Shown piece by piece: positions 1-10,589 of a stretch of 64,000 bases of DNA. Position 1 is the first letter of the stretch; each line of letters opens with the position of its first letter. A program made the position numbers and the translations under genes. The notes beneath the pieces are model-generated. The model was given only the letters and a program-made list of their open reading frames with translations, ran no database searches and was not told where the DNA came from. The DNA lies in NCBI RefSeq assembly GCF_041734735.1, contig NC_134900.1, positions 39,333,954 through 39,397,953 of the forward strand. Direction: 5' to 3'. The stretch comes from Babylonia areolata (taxonomy: Eukaryota; Mollusca; Gastropoda; Neogastropoda; Buccinidae).

Positions 1-250
1 AGCTCGTGGCCACAAGTTGACATCGGAAGTAAACTTATGCTTGTAGAAAACAGTACTGTTGTATTTGGTAAACGATTTGTTTTATGACGTGAAATACTGG
101 AAGAAAGGGAGATAATTGTTTTTTATGGCGGCGAGGTGTGCGGAAAAAAGATGCCGGCAACCATTGATAATGTCATTCACTTAAACCCAATCGACTATAA
201 ACGTATGTTTTCCATAATATTTGAAAAAATGATATCAAAATAATTATTCA
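1..250. other. No gene seen; possible 3' UTR or flank of the ZP gene
   Basis: This is AT-rich single-copy sequence with no recognisable exon. If 251-426 is the last exon, this would be 3' UTR or flank. No AATAAA is visible on the minus strand here. Confidence 0.3.
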
Positions 251-426
251 TCAATGGTTTTGGGCTGCCAATGCGTCTTCCTGTGCGCTCCTTGCCGCCA
301 GTTTTGTAGATGTTTCATTTGTAACATGGTGGTTCCAGACTACCCGCCTCTCGGAGCCGGCGACGGATCCGCTGACGTTTTTCATACTGGGGGCCTGTCT
401 TCTGTCCACCAGCGTCAGCAACACTT
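251..426 (-). CDS. Candidate last exon of the SRCR-EGF-ZP gene
   Basis: A GC-richer, codon-like stretch stands out from AT-rich surroundings. An acceptor, CATGAACACAG|AAGTG, preceded by a T-rich stretch, opens a frame in the phase needed after exon 9. It encodes 57 residues starting VLLTLVDRRQAPSMKNVSG and ending ALAAQNH before a TGA. There is no transmembrane helix. Two sequons (NVS, NET) and a dibasic RR are seen. An alternative phase-matched last exon ends at about 1619 and would encode a short hydrophobic patch (IPPGVIVPVIGWVWF) followed by basic residues, closer to the tail of a membrane ZP protein. I cannot choose between them from sequence alone. Confidence 0.38.
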
Positions 427-549
427 CTGTGTTCATGTGTTTAATAATGGAAAACAAGACCATCCTGTACTTATAGTGATGGTGGTTTGACATCTCACTT
501 ACCAGTGCCCTTGTGGTAAAATGTGACAAGACTAAAGCTGTAACTTAGT

Positions 550-558
550 TCTGCTGCC

Positions 559-590
<32 letters not shown>

Positions 591-675
591 GGGGGTTGGT
601 GGGGGTTTTTTTTTGGGTATGCTCTTGATAATTTTTTTTGGTATGCTCTTGATAATTTTTTTTTAATTTGTGTGT
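550..675. repeat. Homopolymer T/G tract with short duplicated T-rich unit
   Basis: A run of T passes into a run of about 30 G, then T again, followed by two copies of a unit containing GGTATGCTCTTGATAATTTT and a TATATA/CACACA stretch. It lies in the intron between exon 9 and the candidate exon 10. The long G run may be collapsed or unreliable in the assembly. Confidence 0.7.
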
Positions 676-841
676 ATATATATAGACATACACACACACA
701 ATCATTAAATGCATTACATAATTTCGTTTCTGTGTGGGCTTGTGTTGTGACATCTGTAGAGGGGTATCTTGGGGAGAGGGTGCACATCCGCTTTAGCACG
801 CGTGACAACCTGTCCTCCCAGAAAATGTATCCAGAGAACAT

Positions 842-905
842 TTGTGTTGCCATTGCACATGGGACCTCGGTTTATCGTGTTATCCGAAAGGCTGGGCGCT
901 GTGCC
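842..905 (-). mobile_element. SINE fragment (tail part)
   Basis: The stretch with GGGACCTCGGTTTATCG matches the tail shared by the better SINE copies near 7420-7685, 26606-26860 and 60230-60482. Only the central tail portion is kept. The copy is in the same orientation as those at 7.5 kb and 60.3 kb. Confidence 0.6.
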
Positions 906-1083
906 CCGAGGAGCCAACATATCAGCCCCTGTTGAAAAGTGGGGAAAAAAAAAAAAGACTGTTGTAAGGACCACTGAGGACTAGCACAGAACCTGATGAT
1001 GACATTGGTATACCTCCAGAGGAGAAAGCATTGGTCATCATCAGGGCAGGTGCTGTCTGTGGCCACACTCACCGCTGCCAGCA

Positions 1084-1555
1084 TGGATTCCTCTTCACAC
1101 ATTACACCACCCTGCACCAGGCACAGATTCCTCTTCACACATTACACCACCCTGCACCAGGCACACAATACAACACCCTGCACCAGGCACGGATTCCTCT
1201 TCACATTACACCACCCTGCACACATTCCTCTTCACATTACAACACCCGGCACGGATTCTTCACACATTACAACACCCTGCACCAGGCACAGATTCCTCTT
1301 CACACATTACACCACCCTGCACCAGTCACAGATTCCTCTTCACATTACAACACCCTGCACCAGGCACAGATTCCTCTTCACACATTACAACACCCTGCAC
1401 CAGTCACACATTACAACACCCTGCACATTACAACACCCTGCACCAGTCACACATTACAACACCCTGCACCAGGCACAGATTCCTCTTCACACATTACAAC
1501 ACCCTGCACCAGGCACAGATTCCTCTTCACACATTACAACACCATGCACGGACTG
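1084..1555. repeat. Minisatellite, unit ~40 bp, about 12 copies
   Basis: Repeated core CACCCTGCACCAGGCACAGA plus TTCCTCTTCACACATTACA. Some copies lack the TTCCTCTTCA part, giving shorter units. It lies in the intron 3' of exon 9. Open frames across it are low-complexity by-products. Confidence 0.9.
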
Positions 1556-2173
1556 CTCAACATGCACTTCAGGTGAAAGGTTCCACAGACATGGGGCAGT
1601 GAACTCCTATTCAATGTGTCATAAAGAGCTGGGCACAGCAAGGCGGGGCCCAGTCCTCTCCTTCCACCATTTGAACCACACCCATCCGATGACGGGTACA
1701 ATCACACCTGGTGGAATGAGGAACACCCCATCCCGGACTCCACGTAACAACTTCACTGATCTGACCACAAATGACAGGGAATATTGCAGACATCTCAAAG
1801 ACCACAATCTTTCAAGACTAATTCCGTTTGCTCCCACTGACAGGACTGTCATCCCATCGTGTTCTCCACGTTCTGTACGAATCACGCGCATGTGTGTGTG
1901 CGGTCTGTGATGTTTGTGTGTGTGTATGCACAGTATGTGTCTTGTGGATACACACCCGTTTTCAGTTTGCTTCCATGTATCTGTCATTTTAAATACACAC
2001 ACGAACGCATGCCGTGCGCACAAGCACACACACACCTTACCACTCTTACGTTACCTTACTTCGCTTACTTTAATCACAAAAAATTTTTTTTAAATAAAAG
2101 GAATGGACAAATAGATAAAAACGAATGAATAAACAAAGACTTCCCAAGTGAAAAGGGCCACAACTCCACTAAC
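1556..2173. other. Intronic or 3' flank; one alternative terminal exon candidate
   Basis: Mostly unremarkable sequence with a GT-rich patch near 1890-1930. On the minus strand a phase-compatible frame, opened by an acceptor GATCAG|TGAAG near 1770 and closed near 1619, could serve as an alternative last exon of the ZP gene. Nothing else is recognised. Confidence 0.35.
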
Positions 2174-2361
2174 CGGAAGCAGACTGCACGCAGCCCAGAT
2201 CACAAAAGGAGCCCACGTCAGCCGGGTCGCAGAGAGTGACGTCACAGTGGAAGGCCACCTGGTGGTGGTTGTTGAGGAACTTGAAGGCCTGCAGGTGGAA
2301 GTCCTGGTGTTCCGACAGCTGTGTCCGGTTCTCCATCAGCAGGCTGCTGTCCACAGGGCAC
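2174..2361 (-). CDS. Exon 9: ZP-C subdomain, cysteine-rich end
   Basis: The exon is 188 nt, from acceptor CCACCTTGCAG|GTGCCC to a likely donor CTTCCG|GTTAGT, entering in phase 2 and leaving in phase 1. With exon 8 it completes N-G-C-P, then continues MENRTQLSEHQ, FKFLNN, VAFHCDVTLCDPADVG and SFCDLGCVQSAS. This is the canonical end of ZP-C (F-x-F, V-x-x-H-C-x-V-x-L-C-D, then paired cysteines). If the donor is not used, the frame ends two codons later at a TAG, which would give a protein ending just after the ZP domain. The donor resembles that of exon 4 (TCCG|GTTGGT). Confidence 0.88.
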
Positions 2362-2451
2362 CTGCAAGGTGGGCGTGTCCTCCGTCACGTTCATGGATTG
2401 GGTGTCCATCATATCTAATTGGGTGCTTGAGGTTTTGGGTGCTTGTTTTTG

Positions 2452-4290
2452 TTGTGTGACTGCTTTGTTTTTGTTGTCTGACTGCTCTGTTTTGTTGTCT
2501 GACTGCTCTGTTTTTGTTGTGTGACTGCTTTGTTTTTGTTGTGTGACTGCTTTGTTTTTGTTGTGTGACTGCTCTGTTGTTGTTGTCTGACTGCTTTGTT
2601 TTTGTTGTCTGACTTTGTTTTTGTTGTCTGACTGCTTTGTTTTTGTTGTTGTCTGACTGCTCTGTTTTGTTGTCTGACTGCTTTGTTTTTGTTGTTGTCT
2701 GACTGCTCTGTTTTGTTGTGTGACTGCTTTGTTTTTGTTGTTGTCTGACTGCTCTGTTTTGTTGTGTGACTGCTTTGTTTTTGTTGTTGTCTGACTGCTT
2801 TGTTTTTGTTGTGTGACTGCTTTGTTTTTGTTGTCTGACTGCTTTGTTTTTGTTGTGTGACTGCTCTGTTTTTGTTGTCTGACTGCTTTGTTTTTGTTGT
2901 TGTCTGACTGCTCTGTTTTTGTTGTCTGACTGCTTTGTTTTTGTTGTCTGACTGCTCTGTTTTTGTTGTTGTCTGACTGCTCTGTTTTTGTTGTGTGACT
3001 GCTTTGTTTTTGTTGTTGTCTGACTGCTCTGTTTTGTTGTCTGACTGCTTTGTTTTTGTTGTTGTCTGACTGCTCTGTTTTGTTGTCTGACTGCTTTGTT
3101 TTTGTTGTGTGACTGCTTTGTTTTGTTGTCTGACTGCTTTGTTTTTGTTGTGTGACTGCTTTGTTTTTGTTGTGTGACTGCTTTGTTTTTGTTGTTGTGT
3201 GACTGCTTTGTTTTTGTTGTGTGACTGCTTTGTTTTTGTTGTCTGACTGCTTTGTTTTTGTTGTGTGACTGCTTTGTTTTTGTTGTCTGACTGCTTTGTT
3301 TTTGTTGTGTGACTGCTTTGTTTTTGTTGTCTGACTGCTTTGTTTTTGTTGTCTGACTTTGTTTTTGTTGTCTGACTGCTTTGTTTTTGTTGTTGTCTGA
3401 CTGCTCTGTTTTGTTGTCTGACTGCTTTGTTTTTGTTGTTGTCTGACTGCTCTGTTTTGTTGTGTGACTGCTTTGTTTTTGTTGTTGTCTGACTGCTCTG
3501 TTTTGTTGTCTGACTGCTTTGTTTTTGTTGTGTGACTGCTTTGTTTTTGTTGTTGTCTGACTGCTTTGTTTTTGTTGTGTGACTGCTTTGTTTTTGTTGT
3601 TGTGTGACTGCTTTGTTTTTGTTGTTGTGTGACTGCTTTGTTTTTGTTGTGTGACTGCTTTGTTTTTGTTGTCTGACTGCTTTGTTTTTGTTGTGTGACT
3701 GCTTTGTTTTTGTTGTGTGACTGCTCTGTTTTGTTGTCTGACTGCTTTGTTTTTGTTGTCTGACTGCTTTGTTTTGTTGTGTGACTGCTCTGTTTTTGTT
3801 GTGTGACTGCTTTGTTTTTGTTGTGTGACTGCTTTGTTTTTGTTGTCTGACTGCTCTGTTTTGTTGTCTGACTGCTTTGTTTTTGTTGTGTGACTGCTTT
3901 GTTTTTGTTGTTGTCTGACTGCTTTGTTTTTGTTGTGTGACTGCTTTGTTTTTGTTGTGTGACTGCTTTGTTTTTGTTGTGTGACTGCTCTGTTTTGTTG
4001 TCTGACTGCTTTGTTTTTGTTGTCTGACTGCTTTGTTTTGTTGTGTGACTGCTCTGTTTTTGTTGTGTGACTGCTTTGTTTTTGTTGTGTGACTGCTTTG
4101 TTTTTGTTGTGTGACTGCTTTGTTTTTGTTGTGTGACTGCTTTGTTTTTGTTGTGTGACTGCTTTGTTTTTGTTGTCTGACTGCTCTGTTTTGTTGTCTG
4201 ACTGCTCTGTTTTTGTTGTCTGACTGCTCTGTTTTGTTGTCTGACTGCTCTGTTTTTGTTGTGTGACTGCTCTGTTTTGTTGGATTGTTA
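2452..4290. repeat. Minisatellite, unit 22 bp (19-25), about 84 copies
   Basis: The core on the plus strand is GACTGCTTTGTTTTTGTTGT, with CTCT/CTTT and GTG/GTC variants and an optional extra TTG. It lies in intron 8 of the ZP gene, ending about 90 bp from the exon 9 acceptor. The minus strand shows a 633-codon open frame rich in K, Q, S, T and N, but 22-bp units change frame from copy to copy and no domain is present, so I do not call it coding. Confidence 0.93.
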
Positions 4291-4606
4291 TGTGATCGCT
4301 TGTTTTTGTTGCTCAAATGTTTTTGTTTTTCAATGAACGGCGAACAAGGTACATTTCCTGTCAGATCTTTTTTTTTTGTCTTGTTGCCAGTTTTGTTTGG
4401 TTCTGTAAGATCTGATACAATGAGTGTGTGGTGAAATCTTTATCTTATGGTTTTTAAGAAAATGGAAAATTCCAAAAAAAAAAGTTGCATCACGTGAAAC
4501 ATGGTGGTATTTGTACAGTGGAGTTGAGAGGGTGGCATACACTGTGTGTACAATGTCTCCACCTACCTGCTTCTGGTCTGGGCTCAGAGAGGTCAAGGGG
4601 TTAAAG

Positions 4607-5099
4607 AATGACGTCACACCAGGTGACAGTGACACGGCACTCACCCAGCATGACGTCACGCCAGGTGACAGTGACACGGCACTCACCCAGCATGACGTCA
4701 CACCAGGTGAGAGACAGGCACTCACCAAGCATGACGTCACACCAGGTGACAGAGACCGGCACTCACCAAGCATGACGTCACACCAGGTGACAGTGACACG
4801 GCACTCACCCAGCATGACGTCACACCAGGTGACAGTGACACGGCACTCACCCAGCATGACGTCACACCAGGTGACAGTGACACGGCACTCACCCAGCATG
4901 ACGTCACACCAGTTCAGAGACAGGCACTCACCCAGCACGACGTCACACCAGGTGACAGACAGTGACAAAGCACTCACCCAGCATGACGTCACACCAGGTG
5001 ACAGACAGGCACTCACCCAGCATGACGTCACACCAGGTGACAGTGACACGGCACTCACCCAGCATGATGTCACACCAGGTGACACAGACAGGCACTCAC
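4607..5099. repeat. Minisatellite, unit ~42 bp, about 12 copies, starts at exon 8 donor
   Basis: The core is CATGACGTCACACCAGGTGA followed by CAGTGACACGGCACTCACC. On the minus strand each unit contains GG|GTGAGTG, the same sequence as the true donor of exon 8 at 5100/5099, so the donor is repeated about 11 times into the intron. Most units also carry a perfect TGACGTCA palindrome, the CREB/ATF binding consensus. Confidence 0.93.
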
Positions 5100-5300
5100 C
5101 CGTTCTCCAGCACATCGTAAGGAGTGTCAGCAGAGCTCAGCGTCATGTTGGTTGTGGCGCTGCAGTTGCTCAGAACAACGCCAACATTTGGGTCAAGGGT
5201 ACTCAAGGTCACCCGCCCATACAGCTCTTGACCCGGATACACGCTGACCTGACCCTGACCTTGGCCTGGCTGGAACTTACCATCGGTGGAGAACTGTAGG
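5100..5300 (-). CDS. Exon 8: ZP-C subdomain, first part
   Basis: The exon is 201 nt, from acceptor TTCTACTGCAG|CCTACAG to donor GAGAACGG|GTGAGTG, phase 2 in and 2 out. It encodes LQFSTDGKF, then VSVYPGQELYGRVTL, VVLSNCSATTN and TPYDVLENG. The pattern V-x-x-G-Q-x-L-Y-x-x-V, L-x-N-C-x-A-T and Y-x-x-L-x-N-G-C-P is typical of the ZP-C module, which drives polymerisation. Two N-glycosylation sequons (NCS, NMT) are present. The exon stops directly against a 42-bp minisatellite whose units repeat the donor sequence GTGAGTG (4607-5099). Confidence 0.9.
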
Positions 5301-5595
5301 CTGCAGTAGAAACACATACATGAGCGCGCGCGCGCACACAGAGTTTTTGACCCCATTGCCTTTGAAGGTATATTCATAATGTGATACTGACAAACAATTC
5401 TAAGATCCGTCCAATAACAAATATGTGAAAAGGCGTTAAAAGCCCCCTCCCCTCCCCCAACAACGACAAGTCACAGCACACAGCCAGCTTTCCTGTTTTC
5501 AGGAACATTACCAACACCACCACCAACAACACCAACACCACCAACACCAACACCACCACACCTACACCAACAACACCACCCCTCCCCACCCCCAC
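5301..5595. repeat. Intron 7 with ACC/AACACC-rich microsatellite
   Basis: A short intron between exons 7 and 8. The part from about 5510 to 5593 is a degenerate ACCAAC/ACCACC tract running right up to the exon 7 donor. A short CGCGCG stretch lies near 5325, next to the exon 8 acceptor. Confidence 0.75.
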
Positions 5596-5795
5596 CTGAC
5601 ATCGTGCCGCCCCGTCCCCTCCAGCAAGAAGTGCAGTTCCTGACTGTCGACGTGCACGGGCAGCTCGTGGACCAGGTTCAGGTTCATGGTGCACTGGAAC
5701 GGCACCCTCACCTCCTTCACCCGGCTGATCACCCCCTCCACCACCTCCTCCACTGACCGCGCCAGGTTCTGGTACACTATGCTGCTGCCTTGTTG
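5596..5795 (-). CDS. Exon 7: ZP-N end and linker to ZP-C
   Basis: The exon is 200 nt, from acceptor GTCCATAG|CAACAAGG to donor GATGTCAG|GTGGGG, entering in phase 0 and leaving in phase 2. It encodes QQGSSIVYQNLARSV, then GVISRVKEVRVPFQC and a hydrophobic stretch ending HFLLEGTGRHDV. The I-V-Y-x-N and I-x-R...V-P-F-x-C elements are the classic middle of ZP domains; the Cys is ZP-N cysteine 4. The acceptor was chosen by phase: other AGs a few bases inside the exon break the frame. The acceptor and the first ~25 exon bases are repeated in each unit of the 52-bp minisatellite that begins right at this junction (5796-7122). Confidence 0.87.
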
Positions 5796-7122
5796 CTATG
5801 GACAACACACAGTGAGTGTCACTGTACACCATACTGCTGCCTTGTTGCTATGGACAACACACAGTGAGTGTCACTGTACACCATACTGCTGCCTTGTTGC
5901 TATGGACAACACACAGTGAGTGTCACTGTACACCATACTGCTGCCTTGTTGCTATGGACAACACACAGTGTCACTGTACACCATGCTGCTGCCTTGTTGC
6001 TATGGACAACACACAGTGTCACTGTACACCATACTGCTGCCTTGTTGCTATGGACAACACACAGTGACTGTCACTGTACACCATACTGCTGCCTTGTTGC
6101 TATGGACAACACACAGTGTCACTGTACACCATACTGCTGCCTTGTTGCTATGGACAACACACAGTGAGTGTCACTGTACACCATACTGCTGCCTTGTTGC
6201 TATGGACAACATACAGTGAGTGTCACTGTACACCATACTGCTGCCTTGTTGCTATGGACAGCACACAGTGACTGTCACTGTACACCATACTGCTGCCTTG
6301 TTGCTATGGACAGCACACAGTGACTGTCACTGTACACCATACTGCTGCCTTGTTGCTATGGACAACACACAGTGTCACTGTACACCATACTGCTGCCTTG
6401 TTGCTATGGACAACACACAGTGTCACTGTACACCATACTGCTGCCTTGTTGCTATGGACAGCACACAGTGAGTGTCACTGTACACCATACTGCTGCCTTG
6501 TTGCTATGGACAACACACAGTGTCACTGTACACCATACTGCTGCCTTGTTGCTATGGACAATACACAGTGAGTGTCACTGTACACCATACTGCTGCCTTG
6601 TTGCTATGGACAACATACAGTGAGTGTCACTGTACACCATACTGCTGCCTTGTTGCTATGGACAACACACAGTGAGTGTCACTGTACACCATACTGCTGC
6701 CTTGTTGCTATGGACAACACACAGTGAGTGTCACTGTACACCATACTGCTGCCTTGTTGCTATGGACAACACACAGTGACTGTCCCTGTACACCATACTG
6801 CTGCCTTGTTGCTATGGACAACACACAGTGTCACTGTACACCATACTGCTGCCTTGTTGCTATGGACAACACACAGTGTCACTGTACACCATACTGCTGC
6901 CTTGTTGCTATGGACAACACACAGTTGTACACCATACTGCTGCCTTGTTGCTATGGACAACACACAGTGTCACTGTACACCATACTGCTGCCTTGTTGCT
7001 ATGGACAACACACAGTGACTGTACCTGTACACCATACTGCCGCCTTGTTGCTATGGACAACACACAGTGAGTGTCACTGTACACCATACTGCTGCCTTGT
7101 TGCTATGGACAACACACAGTGA
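5796..7122. repeat. Minisatellite, unit ~52 bp, about 26 copies, starts at exon 7 acceptor
   Basis: The core is CTGCTGCCTTGTTGCTATGG followed by ACAACACACAGTG and TCACTGTACACCATA. On the minus strand each unit reads GTCCATAG|CAACAAGGCAGCAG, which is the exon 7 acceptor plus the first exon bases. The array is therefore a tandem duplication of a splice junction. Units differ mainly by presence or absence of a GAGTG/GACTG insert, giving 46- and 52-bp forms. Confidence 0.94.
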
Positions 7123-7419
7123 TGACACTTTCTCCGGGAAGCGAGGCAAGAAGTGTATTTCATGGACACCCTGCTGACACCGACACATTATACATCCATG
7201 TCCTCAACACACACCATGCACACAAAAAGAGTAATCGCAAAAAGTTGTTTTTAACTTTAAGAATTAAAAAAGGCCCACACCAGCAAACAGGCAAATACAC
7301 ATTAACAATCGAACGTAACTGCGTTCGGACAAATCCATATGCGCTACACCACATCTGCTAGGCAGATGCCTGACCAGTATGCAACATAACCCAACACGCT
7401 CAGTCAGGCCTGGAGTGAT

Positions 7420-7685
7420 GTATATGTAGTTGTGGGCCTATCGGAGTGGATTTCTACACAATTTTGCCAGAGGACAACACTCTTGTTGCCATTAGTTCTT
7501 TTTTGGTGCGCCAAATTCGTGCTGCACACGGGACCTCGGTTTATCATCTTGACCACAATGACGAGACGCTCACTTTGCTTTTCTGGTCAGATCTGGGAGA
7601 AAGGACAAGATACGGATTCGAACCCACACCTTCACGGACACTCTCTTTAGATACGTGTCTTACCCACTGTGCCACCTGAAGGGGG
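7420..7685 (-). mobile_element. tRNA-derived SINE
   Basis: The element lies on the minus strand in intron 6 of the ZP gene. Near 7615 the plus strand has GATTCGAACCC, the complement of a Pol III B box (GGTTCGAATC). The head-side complement GTGCCACCTGAAGG is near 7670. The tail includes GCACACGGGACCTCGGTTTA, shared with the copies at 26.6 kb and 60.3 kb. I know this kind of SINE from gastropod genomes; the family name is not assigned. Confidence 0.75.
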
Positions 7686-7731
7686 CGTGGTGTTGACACG
7701 GTGATGATGGGTAACATCATCACACTTCCCT

Positions 7732-10388
7732 CCACACAAAGTGTGACTGTGAAGACCTGACCACACAAAGTGTGACTGTGAAGACCTGACCACACAAAGT
7801 GTGACTGTGAAGACAGACACTACACAAAGTGTGACTGTGAAGACCTGACCACACAAAGTGTGACTGTGAAGACCTGACCACACAAAGTGTGACTGTGAAG
7901 ACAGACACCACACAAAGTGTGACTGTGAAGACAGACACCACACAAAGTGTGACTGTGAAGACCTGACCACACAAAGTGTGACTGTGAAGACCTGACCACA
8001 CAAAGTGACTGTGAAGACCTGACCACACAAAGTGTGACTGTGAAGACCTGACCACACAAAGTGTGACTGTGAAGACCTGACCACACAAAGTGACTGTGAA
8101 GACCTGACCACACAAAGTGTGACTGTGAAGACCTGACCACACAAAGTGCGACTGTGAAGACCTGACCACACAAAGTGTGACTGTGAAGACCTGACCACAC
8201 AAAGTGTGACTGTGAAGACAGACACCACACAAAGTGTGACTGTGAAGACCTGACCACACAAAGTGCGACTGTGAAGACCTGACCACACAAAGTGTGACTG
8301 TGAAGACCTGACCACACAAAGTGTGTGAAGACCTGACCACACAAAGTGCGACTGTGAAGACCTGACCACACAAAGTGTGACTGTGAAGACCTGACCACAC
8401 AAAGTGTGACTGTGAAGACAGACACCACACAAAGTGTGACTGTGAAGACCTGACCACACAAAGTGCGACTGTGAAGACCTTACCACACAAAGTGTGACTG
8501 TGAAGACCTGACCACACAAAGTGTGACTGTGAAGACCCACACCACACAAAGTGTGACTGTGAAGACCTGACCACACAAAGTGTGACTGTGAAGACCTGAC
8601 CACACAAAGTGTGACTGTGAAGACAGACACCACACAAAGTGTGACTGTGAAGACCTTACCACACAAAGTGTGACTATGAAGACCTTACCACACAAAATGT
8701 GACTGTGAAGACCTGACCACACAAAGTGTGACTGTGAAGACAGACACCACACAAAGTGTGACTGTGAAGACAGACACCACACAAAGTGTGACTGTGAAGA
8801 CCTGACCACACAAAGTGTGACTGTGAAGACCTGACCACACAAAGTGTGACTGTGAAGACAGACACCACACAAAGTGTGACTGTGAAGACCTGACCACACA
8901 AAGTGTGACTGTGAAGACCTTACCACACAAAGTGTGACTATGAAGACCTTACCACACAAAGTGTGACTGTGAAGACCTGACCACACAAAATGTGACTGTG
9001 AAGACCTGACCACACAAAGTGTGACTGTGAAGACAGACACCACACAAAGTGTGACTGTGAAGACCTTACCACACAAAGTGTGACTATGAAGACCTTACCA
9101 CACAAAATGTGACTATGAAGACCTTACCACACAAAATGTGACTGTGAAGACCTGACCACACAAAGTGTGACTGTGAAGACCTTACCACACAAAGTGTGAC
9201 TGTGAAGACCTTACCACACAAAGTGTGACTGTGAAGACCTGACCACACAAAGTGTGACTGTGAAGACAGACACCACACAAAGTGTGACTGTGAAGACCTT
9301 ACCACACAAAGTGTGACTATGAAGACCTTACCACACAAAATGTGACTGTGAAGACCTGACCACACAAAGTGTGACTGTGAAGACAGACACCACACAAAGT
9401 GTGACTGTGAAGACAGACACCACACAAAGTGTGACTGTGAAGACCTGACCACACAAAGTGTGACTGTGAAGACAGACACCACACAAAGTGTGACTGTGAA
9501 GACCTGACCACACAAAGTGTGACTGTGAAGACCTGACCACACAAAGTGTGACTGTGAAGACCTTACCACACAAAGTGTGACTGTGAAGACCTTACCACAC
9601 AAAGTGTGACTGTGAAGACCTGACCACACAAAGTGTGACTGTGAAGACAGACACCACACAAAGTGTGACTGTGAAGACCTTACCACACAAAGTGTGACTG
9701 TGAAGACAGACACCACACAAAGTGTGACTGTGAAGACCTGACCACACAAAGTGTGACTGTGAAGACAGACACCACACAAAGTGTGACTGTGAAGACCTTA
9801 CCACACAAAGTGTGACTGTGAAGACAGACACCACACAAAGTGTGACTGTGAAGACAGACACCACACAAAGTGTGACTGTGAAGACCTTACCACACAAAGT
9901 GTGACTGTGAAGACAGACACCACACAAAGTGTGACTGTGAAGACAGTCACTACACAAAGTGTGACTGTGAAGACAGACACTACACAAAGTGTGACTGTGA
10001 AGACCTTACCACACAAAGTGTGACTGTGAAGACAGACACCACACAAAGTGTGACTGTGAAGACCTGACCACACAAAGTGTGACTGTGAAGACAGACACCA
10101 CACAAAGTGTGACTGTGAAGACAGACACCACACAAAGTGTGACTGTGAAGACTGACACCACACAAAGTGTGACTGTGAAGACCTGACCACACTAAGTGTG
10201 ACTGTGAAGACAGACACCACACAAAGTGTGACTGTGAAGACCTTACCACACAAAGTGTGACTGTGAAGACCTTACCACACAAAGTGTGACTGTGAAGACA
10301 GACACTACACAAAGTGTGACTGTGAAGACCTGACCACACAAAGTGTGACTGTGAAGACCTGACCACACAAAGTGTGACTGTGAAGACC
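7732..10388. repeat. Minisatellite, unit 29 bp, about 91 copies
   Basis: The core is ACACAAAGTGTGACTGTGAA with the joining part GACCTGACC, GACCTTACC or GACAGACACC. The three joiner types are interspersed: the left part is dominated by CTGACC and the right part by CTTACC and CAGACACC, which points to regional amplification. It lies in intron 6 of the ZP gene. Open frames on the minus strand (CVVRSSQSHF repeats) are by-products. Confidence 0.95.
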
Positions 10389-10589
10389 TTTGAGGATGCT
10401 GGAAAAAGATGCTTGCCAATTTTTACAGAAAAATAAAACAAAGTTTTTAAACCTCTTTCACTGTTCGCGGGCACAAACAGTGGCTGAGAGAGACACAGAG
10501 AAGACAGCTCGCAGTGTAATGTTGTGGATGTTGTTGTAGTTGTTGTCATCAAACGAACAGTTTCACAGACAGAACGGAACTCACTGTAT
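10389..10589. other. Unique intronic spacer
   Basis: Non-repetitive sequence between the 29-bp array and the GTT tract. No exon recognised. Confidence 0.4.

Noticed and set aside
2415-4316. 633-codon minus-strand open frame rich in K, Q, S, T, N
   Set aside because: It is the 22-bp minisatellite read through; the unit is not a multiple of 3, there is no domain, and it lies in an intron of the ZP gene.
7647-10552. Long minus-strand frames with SHTLCGQVF-type repeats
   Set aside because: All are frames of the 29-bp array; three overlapping frames are open at once, as expected from composition.
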